From Methylobacterium nonmethylotrophicum (GTDB lineage: Bacteria > Pseudomonadota > Alphaproteobacteria > Rhizobiales > Beijerinckiaceae), in assembly GCF_004745635.1 (NCBI RefSeq), contig NZ_SRLB01000012.1, forward strand, positions 124,001 to 188,000: a stretch of 64,000 nt of DNA, given 5' to 3'. The notes below the pieces were generated by a model. It searched no databases and was not told the DNA's origin. It was given only the letters and a program-made list of their open reading frames with translations. Shown piece after piece: positions 52,853 to 61,763 of the stretch (its first letter is position 1; every line of letters begins with the position of its first letter). The translations under genes were made by a program, and so were the position numbers.

Positions 52853-53473
52853 TCAGGCCGCCTCGCGGGCCGCCCGGCGCTCGGCGGCGGCGGCCTGCCA
52901 GATCTCCCGGGCGGCGTCGGCGTTCATCGCCGCGATGCCGAGGCCGACCACGAGGTCGGGCCAGGGGGCGAGATCGGGCCGGACCGGCAGCAGGGCGGCG
53001 GTGACGAGCCCGGCCGCCACGATGGCGACGTTGGAGACCGCGTCGTTGCGGGCGGACAGGAAGGCCGCCCGGGTCAGGCTGCCGCGCCCCTCGCGGTGGC
53101 GGGCCAGCATCAGGGCGCAGGTGAGGTTGACCGCGAGCGCGCCGAGCCCCGTGAGGGTCAGCGGCACCGGCGCCGGGGCCGCGAAGGCGCCGAACTTCTG
53201 CCAGGCGGTCCACAGGGCGGCGAGCCCCGGCAGCAGCAGGATGAAGGCCATGGCGGTGCCGAGCCGCGCCCGCGCCGCCGCCGCCCAGCCGAGGCCGGCG
53301 ACGATCAGGAGGTTGAGCGCCGCGTCCTCCAGGAAATCGACGCTGTCGGCCACGAGCGCCACCGAGCCGATCGCCACCGCCACCGCGGCCTCGACCCCGA
53401 AATAGCCGAGATTGAGCAGGGCGACGCGCCGCACGGTGGCGCGCAGGGTCGGATCGGTGTGGGAGGCGGTCAC
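52853..53473 (-). CDS. CDF-type cation transporter
   Basis: 206 aa, five or six membrane segments, with A-L-V-A-D-S-V-D-F-L-E-D carrying the Asp pair of transmembrane helix 2, and A-R-N-D-A-V-S-N later. It is shorter than full CDF efflux proteins, lacking the cytosolic C-terminal domain, and belongs to a compact variant common in Alphaproteobacteria. Probable Zn/Fe/Co export. Ends 49 bases from the Rrf2 gene (convergent). Confidence 0.88.
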   Translation of the reverse strand: MTASHTDPTLRATVRRVALLNLGYFGVEAAVAVAIGSVALVADSVDFLEDAALNLLIVAGLGWAAAARARLGTAMAFILLLPGLAALWTAWQKFGAFAAPAPVPLTLTGLGALAVNLTCALMLARHREGRGSLTRAAFLSARNDAVSNVAIVAAGLVTAALLPVRPDLAPWPDLVVGLGIAAMNADAAREIWQAAAAERRAAREAA

Positions 53474-53984
53474 GGAACCTCGCGGAGCGGAGAACAGAGC
53501 GTCTATGCCCCGGTCGGGTGCGCCTGGCCAGACGAGCCGAGGACCGCCCGGTCGCCGGCCGGGGCAGGCCGCGCCGCGAGGATGCTCCGTCGCGGCCGCA
53601 ACGGGGCGGCCGACGACGGCCTGGCTGTCCAGTGCCCGTCTCCCGGACGTTCCGGCTCAGGCCGTCGTCTCCATCTCCGGGTGATCGCTCGCGTCCTTCA
53701 CCGGCTTCCGCGGCCCCGCGTGCACACACTTGCGTCGCGGCGGACCGCGTCAAGGACCTACATCCTCGCGCCTTCGCATCGACACGTCGATACGAAGGCA
53801 TCCGGCGCATCAGCGCCGGCACCCATTCGGGCTTGCCTCGCGCCTTCGAACGAATCCGTTCGACGGCGCGGCGGTATGACACCGACGGTCATGGAGGACG
53901 ACCGTCGATGATCCGAGATGGGTCGATGGCCTGGTGCGTCGGCACCTTGGGCCGTTGGTCTTGCCCCGGATCGCGAATTTTCGT
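53474..53984. other. 511-base gene-free region
   Basis: No supported gene. Contains a near-perfect 14-bp palindrome at 53770-53799 and a smaller one (cgaacg-aatc-cgttcg) at 53847-53862. It is bounded by the CDF gene start and the chemoreceptor stop. Confidence 0.5.
53770..53799. repeat. short palindrome, possible operator or terminator
   Basis: Arms gccttcgcatcgac and gtcgatacgaaggc (one mismatch) with a 2-base centre. About 185 bases downstream of the chemoreceptor stop and 297 bases upstream of the CDF start; role unclear. Confidence 0.45.
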
Positions 53985-55820
53985 TTAGCCGACCATGCGC
54001 CGGGAGGCCTCGCGGACATGCTGCGTCGATTGGTCGACCTCCTGGGTCGAACTCGCGATCACCCCGATGCTGTGGCTGATCTCGCTGACTGCGGCCGTCA
54101 TCGCATGCATGTTGGTCGACATCTCCTGTGCCACGGCGGCCTGCTGCTCGACGGCCGCGGAGATGGCCGACGAGATCTCGTTGACCTGTTCGATGGTCGA
54201 GCCGATCCCAGCGATCGCGGCGGCGGCTTCGTTCGCCGCGACCCGGGTCTGGGCGATCTGCGCGCTGATGCTCTCCGTCGCCTTGGCAGTCTGCGCGGCC
54301 AGGCTCTTCACTTCCGCCGCGACGACCGCGAAGCCCTTGCCGGCCTCGCCCGCCCGCGCCGCCTCGATCGTGGCGTTGAGGGCGAGCAGGTTGGTCTGCC
54401 CGGCGATCTTGTCGATCATGTCGACCACCTCGCCGATGCGCTGCGCCGCGGCCGCGAGACCGCCGACGACCGCCGAGGTCGCATTGGCCTGGTCGACCGC
54501 CCGTTCGATGACGCGCATGGCGCGCTGGACCTGCTGGCTGATCTCGCCCACGGACGTCGCCAGTTCCTCCGAACCCGCTGCGACGCTCTGGACGGTGCTG
54601 GCGGCTTCCTCCGACGCGGTGGCAGCGCTGATCGCCTGCTTCGACGCCTGGGAGATCGAGAGCGCGATGCCCCCGAAATCGTCGTCGATGCCCCGCTGAA
54701 TGCGCGCGCGCTCGAGCCGTTCCATCACGGCCTTCGTCACGTCGGTGGAGAACTTCACCACCTTGGTCAGGCGCCCGCAGGCAACGAGGACCGGGTTGTA
54801 GGTGGCCTGGATCCAGACCTCGCGTCCGCCTTTGGCGATGCGCCTGTACTCGGCCTGCTGGAACTCGCCCCGGCGCAGGGAGGCCCAGAAGCGCTCGTAC
54901 TCGGCCCCCTGCTCCGCCGGGTCGACGAAGAGCCGGTGGTGCTGGCCGCGGATCTCTTCCAGCCGGTAGCCGAGCACCGCCAGGAAGTTCTCGTTGGCCG
55001 TCAGGACGGTGCCGTCGAGGTTGAACTCGATGATGGCCTGCGAGCGGTCGAGGGCCGCCTGCTTGCCCTCGACATCCGCGTTACGCAGCTTCCGGGCCGT
55101 GATGTCGGTGGAGAACTTCACCACCCTGGTCAGGCGCCCGCAGGCATCGAGGACCGGGTTGTAGGTGGCCTGGATCCAGACCTCGCGTCCGCCTTTGGCG
55201 ATGCGCCTGTACTCGGCCTGCTGGAACTCGCCCCGGCGCAGGGAGGCCCAGAAGCGCTCGTACTCGGCCCCCTGCTCCGCCGGGTCGACGAAGAGCCGGT
55301 GGTGCTGGCCGCGGATCTCTTCCAGCCGGTAGCCGAGCACCGCCAGGAAGTTCTCGTTGGCCGTCAGGACGGTGCCGTCGAGGTTGAACTCGATGATGGC
55401 CTGCGAGCGGTCGAGGGCCGCCTGCTTGCCCTCGACATCCGCGTTACGCAGCTTCCGGGCCGTGATGTCGGTGGAGAACTTCACCACCCTGGTCAGGCGC
55501 CCGCAGGCATCGAGGACCGGGTTGTAGGTGGCCTGGATCCAGACCTCGCGTCCGCCTTTGGCGATGCGCCTGTACTCGGCCTGCTGGAACTCGCCCCGGC
55601 GCAGGGAGGCCCAGAAGCGCTCGTACTCGGCCCCCTGCTCCGCCGGATCGACGAACATCGCGTGAGGCTTGCCCCGAATATCGTCGAGCGTGTAGCCAAA
55701 GATCCGAAGGAAATTCTCATTCGCTGCCGTGACGTTTCCCGAAAGGTCGAACTCGACGACTGCCTGAGACCGATCGACCGCGCCCATTTTGTCAACGACG
55801 ATCCTCTTGCCGAACAACAT
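53985..55820 (-). CDS. cytosolic chemoreceptor with three PAS domains
   Basis: 611 aa, no membrane segment. Three consecutive 122-residue units (17-138, 139-260, 261-382), each a PAS/PAC domain (N-E-N-F-L ... R-G-E-F-Q-Q-A-E-Y-R-R-I-A-K-G-G-R-E-V); units 2 and 3 are almost identical and unit 1 matches from the middle onward. A methyl-accepting signalling domain follows, with the conserved hairpin tip E-A-A-R-A-G-E-A-G-K-G-F-A-V-V-A-A-E-V. Aer/Pas-type energy or redox sensing is likely. ATG has AAGGGA 5 bases upstream. Confidence 0.95.
   Translation of the reverse strand: MLFGKRIVVDKMGAVDRSQAVVEFDLSGNVTAANENFLRIFGYTLDDIRGKPHAMFVDPAEQGAEYERFWASLRRGEFQQAEYRRIAKGGREVWIQATYNPVLDACGRLTRVVKFSTDITARKLRNADVEGKQAALDRSQAIIEFNLDGTVLTANENFLAVLGYRLEEIRGQHHRLFVDPAEQGAEYERFWASLRRGEFQQAEYRRIAKGGREVWIQATYNPVLDACGRLTRVVKFSTDITARKLRNADVEGKQAALDRSQAIIEFNLDGTVLTANENFLAVLGYRLEEIRGQHHRLFVDPAEQGAEYERFWASLRRGEFQQAEYRRIAKGGREVWIQATYNPVLVACGRLTKVVKFSTDVTKAVMERLERARIQRGIDDDFGGIALSISQASKQAISAATASEEAASTVQSVAAGSEELATSVGEISQQVQRAMRVIERAVDQANATSAVVGGLAAAAQRIGEVVDMIDKIAGQTNLLALNATIEAARAGEAGKGFAVVAAEVKSLAAQTAKATESISAQIAQTRVAANEAAAAIAGIGSTIEQVNEISSAISAAVEQQAAVAQEMSTNMHAMTAAVSEISHSIGVIASSTQEVDQSTQHVREASRRMVG
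54700..55790 (-). repeat. 366-bp tandem repeat inside the chemoreceptor gene
   Basis: The PAS-encoding unit is repeated with a period of 366 bases: for example the phrase ggtcaggcgcccgcaggca recurs at about 54767 (with one change), 55128 and 55494. Copies 2 and 3 are essentially identical over their whole length; copy 1 matches only in its 3' half, the 5' half having diverged. Confidence 0.9.
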
Positions 55821-56510
55821 GGAAATCCCTTTCGTTTCGAGGTCTCCCGGATGGATATCAGTCGCTAGTAAATCATTCCTTTAAAAGTGACCCATGGTAA
55901 GATTGGCAGGAATGGACAGATTTTGGTAATTTTTCTAGAAACTAACCAGAATCATATATTGAATGAAAATTTTTTATCACGGCTCAGCCATCGCCATCTG
56001 TCTCCTTGAAAGCGTCTTGTTGGCGAGCGACGAAGGGCTGGCTTCAGGCGTTCCTGATCGGCGGGGAGGCTTGTGGAGTCGTGAGCGGGATCGGAGCGGC
56101 CTGGCGGACAGGCTCGAGCGTCATCTGCTGCACCGACGCAAGACCCAGCGCGAGAATCCGGCCCTGCCTGTCGCCACAACGCTGGAGTTGCGCAGCGCCG
56201 ACCTGACGGATCTGGCCGCGTCCGACTGCGCGGGGCGGACTGAACGAACATGCGCGACCGGTGGGTCGTTTGCGCCAGGGAACAGGGCGATGTCCAGCCG
56301 GACATACTCCCGGACGCGGACGAGACGCATCGACAGAGCCGGTCTACCCACGGCGCCGGTCCGGCAATCGGCGACGGGCGCCGCCCCCGACCTTTCGCCA
56401 CTGGATTTCCGCCCCCGTCCCGTGCGACCCCGGGGATCCGGGCCGGGGCGGAGCCGCGCGCCCTCGGCCGTCCGTCGGTCGCGGCACCCACCTGACCGGG
56501 AGAGACGCCG
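55821..56510. promoter_or_regulatory. 690-base gene-free region with AT-rich chemoreceptor leader
   Basis: 55866-55975 is by far the most AT-rich part of the window (tttggtaatttttctag, atcatatattgaatg) and is the likely promoter of the minus-strand chemoreceptor. The rest (55976-56510) is of average composition; open frames in it (55963-56514 plus, 55952-56686 minus) have no recognisable product and I treat them as non-coding, possibly old gene remains. Confidence 0.55.
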
Positions 56511-56972
56511 ATGATGCCCGAACTGCGCGTGCTGTACTTCGAGGACCTGAGCGTCGGCCTGTCCGAGACGCTGTCGAAGACCATCGCGGCCTCCGACGTG
56601 GTCGGCTTCGCGGAGATCACCGGCGACCGCAACCCGATCCACCTCTCGGAGCACTTCGCCGCCCGCACGCCGTTCGGCACCCGCATCGCCCACGGCCTCT
56701 ACACTGCCGGGCTGATCTCGGCGGTGCTCGGCACCCGCCTGCCCGGCCCTGGCGCGGTCTATATCAGCCAGAGCCTCAACTTCCGCGCCCCCGTCCGCAT
56801 CGGCGACACCGTCGACGTCACCGTCGAGGTGGCCGAGCTGGTGCCGGAGCGCCGCCGCGCCCGCCTGACCTGCATCTGCGCCGTCAACGGCGAGACGGTG
56901 CTCGACGGCGAGGCCCTGGTGAAGGTGCCGACCAAGGCCGAATCCGACCCGCTCGCCGCCCGCAAGGGCTGA
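56511..56972 (+). CDS. MaoC/PhaJ-like (R)-enoyl-CoA hydratase
   Basis: 153 aa, single hot-dog fold. Contains the hydratase motif G-F-A-E-I-T-G-D-R-N-P-I-H-L-S with catalytic Asp and His. PhaJ-type enzymes convert 2-enoyl-CoA to (R)-3-hydroxyacyl-CoA for polyhydroxyalkanoate synthesis, plausible in Methylobacterium. Start ATG 56511 or 56514 (GGGAGAGACG upstream). The TrmH-like gene begins 2 bases after its stop. Confidence 0.9.
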   Translation: MMPELRVLYFEDLSVGLSETLSKTIAASDVVGFAEITGDRNPIHLSEHFAARTPFGTRIAHGLYTAGLISAVLGTRLPGPGAVYISQSLNFRAPVRIGDTVDVTVEVAELVPERRRARLTCICAVNGETVLDGEALVKVPTKAESDPLAARKG

Positions 56973-56973
56973 G

Positions 56974-57807
56974 ATGACGCCCATCCCGATCGACGACCCC
57001 GCGGACCCGCGCCTTCACGCCTATACGCGGATGCGCGAGCGCGACCTCGTCGGGCGGGAGGGCCGGTTCGTCGCCGAGGGCGAGGTGGTGCTGCGCGTGC
57101 TGCTCTCCAGCGCCGCCCGGTTCCGGGTCGAGTCGGTGCTGCTCTCCCCCGAGCGCCTGCCTGGTCTCGCGCCGGCGCTGGCCGGGCTCGACGCGCCGGT
57201 CTACCTCGCCGCCAAGGGCGTGATGGGGGCGGTGACGGGCTTCCCGATCCATCGCGGCGTGCTGGCTTTGGGCCGGCGCGGGCCCGATCCCGCCCCCGAC
57301 GCCCTGGTGCCGGCGGGCCCGGCCCTGCTCCTCGGCCTCGTGGGCCTGGCCAACCACGACAATGTCGGGGGCCTCTTGCGCAACGCCGCCGCCTTCGGGG
57401 CCGACGCGGTGCTGCTCGATGCGGCGACCTGCGATCCGCTCTACCGCAAGGCGATCCGGGTCTCGGCCGGGGCGAGCCTCACCGTCCCCTTCGCCCGGGT
57501 GCCGACCGGCGACGCCCTCCTCGATCTCTGCGAGCGCCAGGCGCTCGTGCCCCTGGCCCTCTCGCCCCGCGGCGAGGACATCGCGGCGCTGCCGCCCCTG
57601 CCCCGCGCCCTGCTGCTGCTCGGCACCGAGGGCCCCGGCCTGCCCGAGGCCCTGATGGCCCGCGCCCGCCGGGTGGCGATCCCGATGGCGCCGGGAGTCG
57701 ATTCGCTCAACGTCGCGGTGGCGGGCGCCGTGGCTTTGCACCGGCTCGGCGGGGGGCGGCTGGCGGGGCTCTATTCCGGCGGCAACACCAGGGAGCGCCC
57801 GGCATAA
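56974..57807 (+). CDS. TrmH/SpoU family RNA methyltransferase
   Basis: 277 aa. Substrate-binding N-terminal domain (F-V-A-E-G-E-V-V-L-R-V-L-L) and a SPOUT domain with trefoil-knot motifs V-G-L-A-N-H-D-N-V-G, L-L-L-G-T-E-G-P-G-L-P and I-P-M-A-P-G-V-D-S-L-N-V-A-V-A. Methylates 2'-OH of a tRNA or rRNA nucleotide. Co-transcribed with the MaoC gene. 3' end overlaps the decayed parE by 37 bases. Confidence 0.93.
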   Translation: MTPIPIDDPADPRLHAYTRMRERDLVGREGRFVAEGEVVLRVLLSSAARFRVESVLLSPERLPGLAPALAGLDAPVYLAAKGVMGAVTGFPIHRGVLALGRRGPDPAPDALVPAGPALLLGLVGLANHDNVGGLLRNAAAFGADAVLLDAATCDPLYRKAIRVSAGASLTVPFARVPTGDALLDLCERQALVPLALSPRGEDIAALPPLPRALLLLGTEGPGLPEALMARARRVAIPMAPGVDSLNVAVAGAVALHRLGGGRLAGLYSGGNTRERPA

Positions 57808-58069
57808 AGCAGCCGCAGGATGACGACCGCGTCCTCGCGCACCGTGAACGCGATCGTCACACGGCGCGCGAAGCCCGTGATGCGCAGGCCGTGTCGGACG
57901 TGATCGTGGCGGGTACCCCGTTCCGGAAACTCGCCGAACGAGCGCAGGTTGCGGTCGAGCCGAGCGGTGCAAGCATACGCGGTCGCATGCCCCGCGCTGT
58001 CGGCGATTCGGCATAGAGGTCGTCGAAATCCGCCTGCGCCTGGGTCGAGAACAGGATCCCGGGCGGCAT
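57771..58069 (-). pseudogene. ParE/RelE-family toxin, one-base frameshift
   Basis: From ATG 58069: M-P-P-G-I-L-F-S-T-Q-A-Q-A-D-F-D-D-L-Y-A, then one base is missing near 58008-58012 and the remainder continues in another frame as I-A-D-S-A-G-H-A-T-A-Y, R-L-D-R-N-L-R-S-F, H-G-L-R-I-T-G-F-A-R-R-V and V-V-I-L-R-L-L-Y-A-G-R-S to a stop at 57771. The joined product is a full-length ParE. As annotated the frame ends prematurely. Start overlaps the antitoxin stop as TGATG. Confidence 0.75.
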
Positions 58070-58356
58070 CAGCCTTTGGCGGTCTCTGCCTTGCGCGCCT
58101 GGTAACGGCGAGCTGCCCCGCTCAGGACTTCGTCGGCGGGCACCAGCGGCTCCGTTCCGGCGGCCACTCGATCGAACACCGGAACCACCTCCTCGCGCAG
58201 CCAGCGCTCCATCGCCGCGTCGCGAGCTAGGAGGGCGCGCAGGCCATCACGTATGACCTCGCTTTCCGTTGCGTATTCTCCCGCCGCAACCTTGTCCTTG
58301 ACCATCTGCGCCATCTCGTGGGGCAGGGTGATGCTGAGGGGCCGGGTGGTCCGCAT
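58069..58356 (-). CDS. ParD-type antitoxin
   Basis: 95 aa, intact. Ribbon-helix-helix N-terminus P-L-S-I-T-L-P-H-E-M-A-Q-M-V-K-D-K-V, E-Y-A-T-E-S-E-V-I-R-D-G-L-R-A, and a charged C-terminal part that would bind ParE. Start at 58356; the open frame extends 15 codons upstream. The antitoxin is complete although its toxin is frameshifted. Confidence 0.88.
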   Translation of the reverse strand: MRTTRPLSITLPHEMAQMVKDKVAAGEYATESEVIRDGLRALLARDAAMERWLREEVVPVFDRVAAGTEPLVPADEVLSGAARRYQARKAETAKG

Positions 58357-58699
58357 AGCGCGCGTCCTTCGACCCGGTGATACCCTGGAGAGCACGATCA
58401 AACCCTAAACCCCTCATCAGCTCAAGGCCGTCGCCGGCCCTTCGTCGCGCCGGCTCGCCCGGTTCGAAGGGCTGCCCGACACGTCGCGCCCACGTCCTCT
58501 CGCCACAACGAATGGGGCCGGATCCGGCCCAACGACAACGCGACGGTCCAACCCGCCACACTCCGCTGAAAAAGCCCCCACCCACCCCACCGCGACAATG
58601 CGCAGCCATTGCCGGCTCACCGCTGTGCACCACAACTAGGCTGTACGCACGGGAAGGCGTACGGGAAGGTGTGTCTCTCGTCAGGCAGGAGGTGGAGCG
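58357..58699. other. gene-free stretch before the desaturase gene
   Basis: 343 bases between divergently transcribed parD and the carotenoid gene. Apart from the ribosome site of the next gene (AGGAGG at 58687-58692) nothing specific was recognised. Confidence 0.4.
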
Positions 58700-60271
58700 T
58701 TGTTGCAGCCGCGGGATGGGTACCGCACCCTGTCGGGGCGGCGGGCGATCGTGGTCGGTGCCGGGCCGGGGGGCCTCGCGGTGGCGCTGATGCTCGCCCG
58801 CGACGGCGTGCAGGTGACGGTGATCGAGAAGGAGGAGAGCGTCGGCGGGCGCACCCGCACGGTGACGGCGCCGGGCGGCTACAGGTTCGACATCGGGCCG
58901 ACCTTCTTCCTCTATCCGCGCATCCTCGCCGACATCTTCGAATCCTGCGGCGAGCGGCTGGAGGACCACCTCACCCTCGAGCGGCTCGATCCGCAGTACC
59001 ATCTCGTCTTCGAGGGCGGCGGCGAGATCCGGGCGACGCCGGACGTCGAACGCCTCGAGGCCGAGATCGCCCGCATCGCGCCGGACGACGCGAGGAACGT
59101 GCGCCGCTTCCTCGACGACAACCGCAACAAGCTCGCGGCCTTCATCCCGGTACTGCAGCAGGCCTGCGACTCGATCCGCAGCTTCGTCTCGCCGGCGATG
59201 CTGGCGGCCCTGCCGCTCCTGCGCCCGCACGCCACCGTCGACCGCGACCTGAAGCGCTACTTCAAGGACCCGCGGGTCCGCCTCGCCTTCTCGTTCCAGA
59301 CGAAGTACCTCGGGATGTCGCCGTTCCGGTGCCCGAGCCTGTTCACCATCCTGAGCTTCCTCGAATACGAGCACGGGGTGTACCACCCGGTGGGCGGCTG
59401 CGGCGCGGTCTCCGAGGCGATGGCCGGGCTCGCCCGCCGCCTCGGCGTCGAGATCAAGCTCGGCACCTCCGTCGACCGGGTGCTGTTCGAAGGCAAGCGG
59501 GCGGTGGGGGTCGAGGCCGGAGGCGAGCGCCTCGCGGCCGACGCGGTGGTGATCAACGGCGACTTCGCCAAGGTGGTGCCCGAACTGGTGCCGGAAGTTC
59601 GCCGGCCGCGCTGGCGGAACGCCAAGGTGGCCAAGGCCCGCCTCTCCTGCTCGACCTACATGCTCTATCTCGGCATCGAGGGCCGGATGCCGGAGAGTCT
59701 CGGCCACCACACCATCCTTTTGTCGGAGGATTACGCCCGCAACATCCGCGAGGTCTCCGACGGGGTGCTGCCGATGCAGCCCTCGATCTACGTCCAGCAT
59801 GCCGGCTACACCGACGGCGGCATGGCGCCCCCGGGCCAGACCAGCCTCTACGTGCTGGTGCCGGTGCCGAACCTGCGCGCCGGGATCGACTGGGCGAGCG
59901 TCGGCCCGTCCTACCGGGCGCTGGTGCTCAAGCGCCTGGAGAAGCTCGGCCTCCACGACATCGAGTCGCGCATCCGCTACGAGCGCGTGGTCGACCCGAC
60001 CCAGTGGCGCGACGACTTCGCGGTGCACGAGGGCGCGACGTTCAACCTGTCGCACGACCTCGGGCAGATGCTGTACTTCCGGCCCCATAACCGCTTCGGG
60101 CCCGGGCTCTACCTCGTCGGCGGCGGCACCCATCCGGGCTCCGGCCTGCCGGTGATCTACGAGGGCGCCCGCATCACCGCGCGGCTGATGGCCGAGGACC
60201 TGGCCGTGCAGAGGGTCCCCGCCCGCGGGCTGCCGCTCAGCGCCGCCCCGAGCCTCGGGGAGGCCTCGTGA
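58700..60271 (+). CDS. phytoene/squalene desaturase-type carotenoid enzyme
   Basis: 523 aa, FAD-dependent amine-oxidase fold. G-A-G-P-G-G-L-A-V-A-L-M-L-A at the N-terminus, G-G-R-T-R-T, D-I-G-P-T-F-F, and C-terminal G-G-G-T-H-P-G-S-G-L-P are the CrtI/CrtN signature. Methylobacterium makes C30 carotenoids from squalene, so a diapophytoene/squalene desaturase or aldehyde-forming oxidase is likely. TTG 58700 (or 58703) follows AGGAGGTGGAGCG. Its stop overlaps the next gene's GTG. Confidence 0.9.
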   Translation: MLQPRDGYRTLSGRRAIVVGAGPGGLAVALMLARDGVQVTVIEKEESVGGRTRTVTAPGGYRFDIGPTFFLYPRILADIFESCGERLEDHLTLERLDPQYHLVFEGGGEIRATPDVERLEAEIARIAPDDARNVRRFLDDNRNKLAAFIPVLQQACDSIRSFVSPAMLAALPLLRPHATVDRDLKRYFKDPRVRLAFSFQTKYLGMSPFRCPSLFTILSFLEYEHGVYHPVGGCGAVSEAMAGLARRLGVEIKLGTSVDRVLFEGKRAVGVEAGGERLAADAVVINGDFAKVVPELVPEVRRPRWRNAKVAKARLSCSTYMLYLGIEGRMPESLGHHTILLSEDYARNIREVSDGVLPMQPSIYVQHAGYTDGGMAPPGQTSLYVLVPVPNLRAGIDWASVGPSYRALVLKRLEKLGLHDIESRIRYERVVDPTQWRDDFAVHEGATFNLSHDLGQMLYFRPHNRFGPGLYLVGGGTHPGSGLPVIYEGARITARLMAEDLAVQRVPARGLPLSAAPSLGEAS

Positions 60272-60711
60272 GGCGCGACCTCGTCGTGAGACGCGCGCTC
60301 CTGGTCCTCGCGACGGGCGCGGCCCTGGCGGGCCCGGCGGCGGCGGCCGGCCTCTCGGTCGAGGTCGACGGGGTCGAGCCCGGCGCCGGCCGGGTCTTCG
60401 TCGCGCTCTGCATCGGGTCGCTGGCCGAGGAGGCCTGCCGCATCGGCCAGAGCGGCCCGGCCGCCGGCCCGGTCCTCGGCTTCGGCTTCGCCGACGTGCC
60501 GCCCGGCACCTACGCGGTGGCGGCGTTCCAGGACCTCGACGGCGACGGCCGCCTCGGCCGCACGCCGCTCGGCCTGCCGACAGAGCCCTACGGCTTCTCG
60601 AACGGCGCCGGCCGCCGCGGCCGCCCGGACTTTTCCGCCGCCGCCTTCCGCCTCGCGGAGCCCGGAACGAGCGTGCGGGTGCGGCTCACCCGCGCGCTGC
60701 CGGCCCGGTAG
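60268..60711 (+). CDS. DUF2141 family secreted protein
   Basis: 147 aa from GTG 60268 (GTGA overlap with the desaturase). Signal peptide (A-L-L-V-L-A-T-G-A-A-L-A-G-P-A-A-A), then a beta-rich domain with G-T-Y-A-V-A-A-F-Q-D-L-D-G-D-G-R-L-G, the DUF2141 core. Such proteins often accompany carotenoid desaturases; function unknown. Coupled translation suggests a shared role with the desaturase at the cell envelope. Confidence 0.88.
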   Translation: MRRDLVVRRALLVLATGAALAGPAAAAGLSVEVDGVEPGAGRVFVALCIGSLAEEACRIGQSGPAAGPVLGFGFADVPPGTYAVAAFQDLDGDGRLGRTPLGLPTEPYGFSNGAGRRGRPDFSAAAFRLAEPGTSVRVRLTRALPAR

Positions 60712-60788
60712 CGCGTGCCGGCCCATGCTCGCCCTCCGGGACAGGGACCGTTCCTCGGAATGCCGCAAAGCCGTGCTGTCGTGACGGC

Positions 60789-61763
60789 ATGATGCCAGAC
60801 CAAGCGGCGGTCGTCCGCGACCTCGCCTTCTCGTACCGGAACCAGCCCGTCCTCGACGGGATCGACCTCGCCCTGGCGCGGGCCGAGACCGTGGCGCTGC
60901 TCGGCCCGAACGGGGCGGGCAAGACCTCGCTGATGCGGCTCCTGGCCGGGCGCCTCGTCCCGTCGCGGGGCAGCGTGCGGGTGGCGGGGGGCGATCCGGC
61001 GCGCGAGGCGGCGGTCCGGCGCGCCATCGCCTGGGTGCCGCAGGAGATCGCCCTCTACCCGCGCCTGACCGTGCGGGAGAACCTCGAGGTCTTCGCCCGC
61101 CTGATGGGACTGAACCGGGCGGCGCGGGGGCCGGCGGTGGCCCGCGCCCTCGGGCGGGCGGGCCTCGAGGAGGTGGCGTCCCGCCTCGTCGGCGTGCTCT
61201 CCGGCGGCTACCAGCGCCGGGCCAACATCGCGGCCGCGCTCCTCGCCGAGCCCGCCCTGGTCCTCCTCGACGAGCCGACGCAAGGGGTCGACCAGGCCGC
61301 CCGGGCGGCGATCCACGGGGTGCTCGAGCGCCTGCCCGAGGCCGGGGCCGCCGTGCTGATCGCCACCCACGACTTCGCCGAGGCCGAGCGCCTGGCCGAC
61401 CGGGTGGTGCTGCTGCAGGGCGGATCCTTGCGCCTCGACGGGCGCCTTTCCGATCTCCTCGCCGGCCTGCGGGCCGGTCCCCCCGAGCACGAGGTGGCGC
61501 TCGCCGAGGCCGCCGGCCCGGCGGCGTCCGCCGCCCTGCGCCAGGCGGGCTTCCACCCGGCCTCGCCCCTGATGTGGCGGGCCGGGCATGCCATGGCGGG
61601 CGGGCGCGACGGCGCCGCGCTCCTCGCCCATCTGCGCCGCCACGGCGTGCCGGTGCGGGAGATCCGGGTGCGCGAGCCGGGGCTCGACGTGCTCTACCGC
61701 GACGTGACGGCGGAGGAACCTCCGGCCGGTCCCGCCCGCCTCCCCGCGGGGGTCCCGGCATGA
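60789..61763 (+). CDS. ABC-2 type exporter, ATP-binding subunit
   Basis: 324 aa. Walker A G-P-N-G-A-G-K-T, Q-loop W-V-P-Q-E-I-A-L-Y-P, signature L-S-G-G-Y-Q-R-R, Walker B L-V-L-L-D-E-P-T-Q-G-V-D, H-loop T-H-D. Extra ~90-residue C-terminal domain (from ~235) as in NatA/multidrug-type ATPases. Overlaps the permease gene by 4 bases. In the same run as the carotenoid/DUF2141 genes but after a 77-base gap. Confidence 0.95.
   Translation: MMPDQAAVVRDLAFSYRNQPVLDGIDLALARAETVALLGPNGAGKTSLMRLLAGRLVPSRGSVRVAGGDPAREAAVRRAIAWVPQEIALYPRLTVRENLEVFARLMGLNRAARGPAVARALGRAGLEEVASRLVGVLSGGYQRRANIAAALLAEPALVLLDEPTQGVDQAARAAIHGVLERLPEAGAAVLIATHDFAEAERLADRVVLLQGGSLRLDGRLSDLLAGLRAGPPEHEVALAEAAGPAASAALRQAGFHPASPLMWRAGHAMAGGRDGAALLAHLRRHGVPVREIRVREPGLDVLYRDVTAEEPPAGPARLPAGVPA

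Noticed and set aside
53985..55820. 366-base repeats as a CRISPR or transposon array
   Set aside because: The repeats are in frame and encode complete PAS domains.
55963..56514. 183-codon plus frame and opposing minus frames between the chemoreceptor and the MaoC gene
   Set aside because: No domain, odd composition, no ribosome site. Considered an insertion-sequence relic but no transposase motif could be recognised on either strand.
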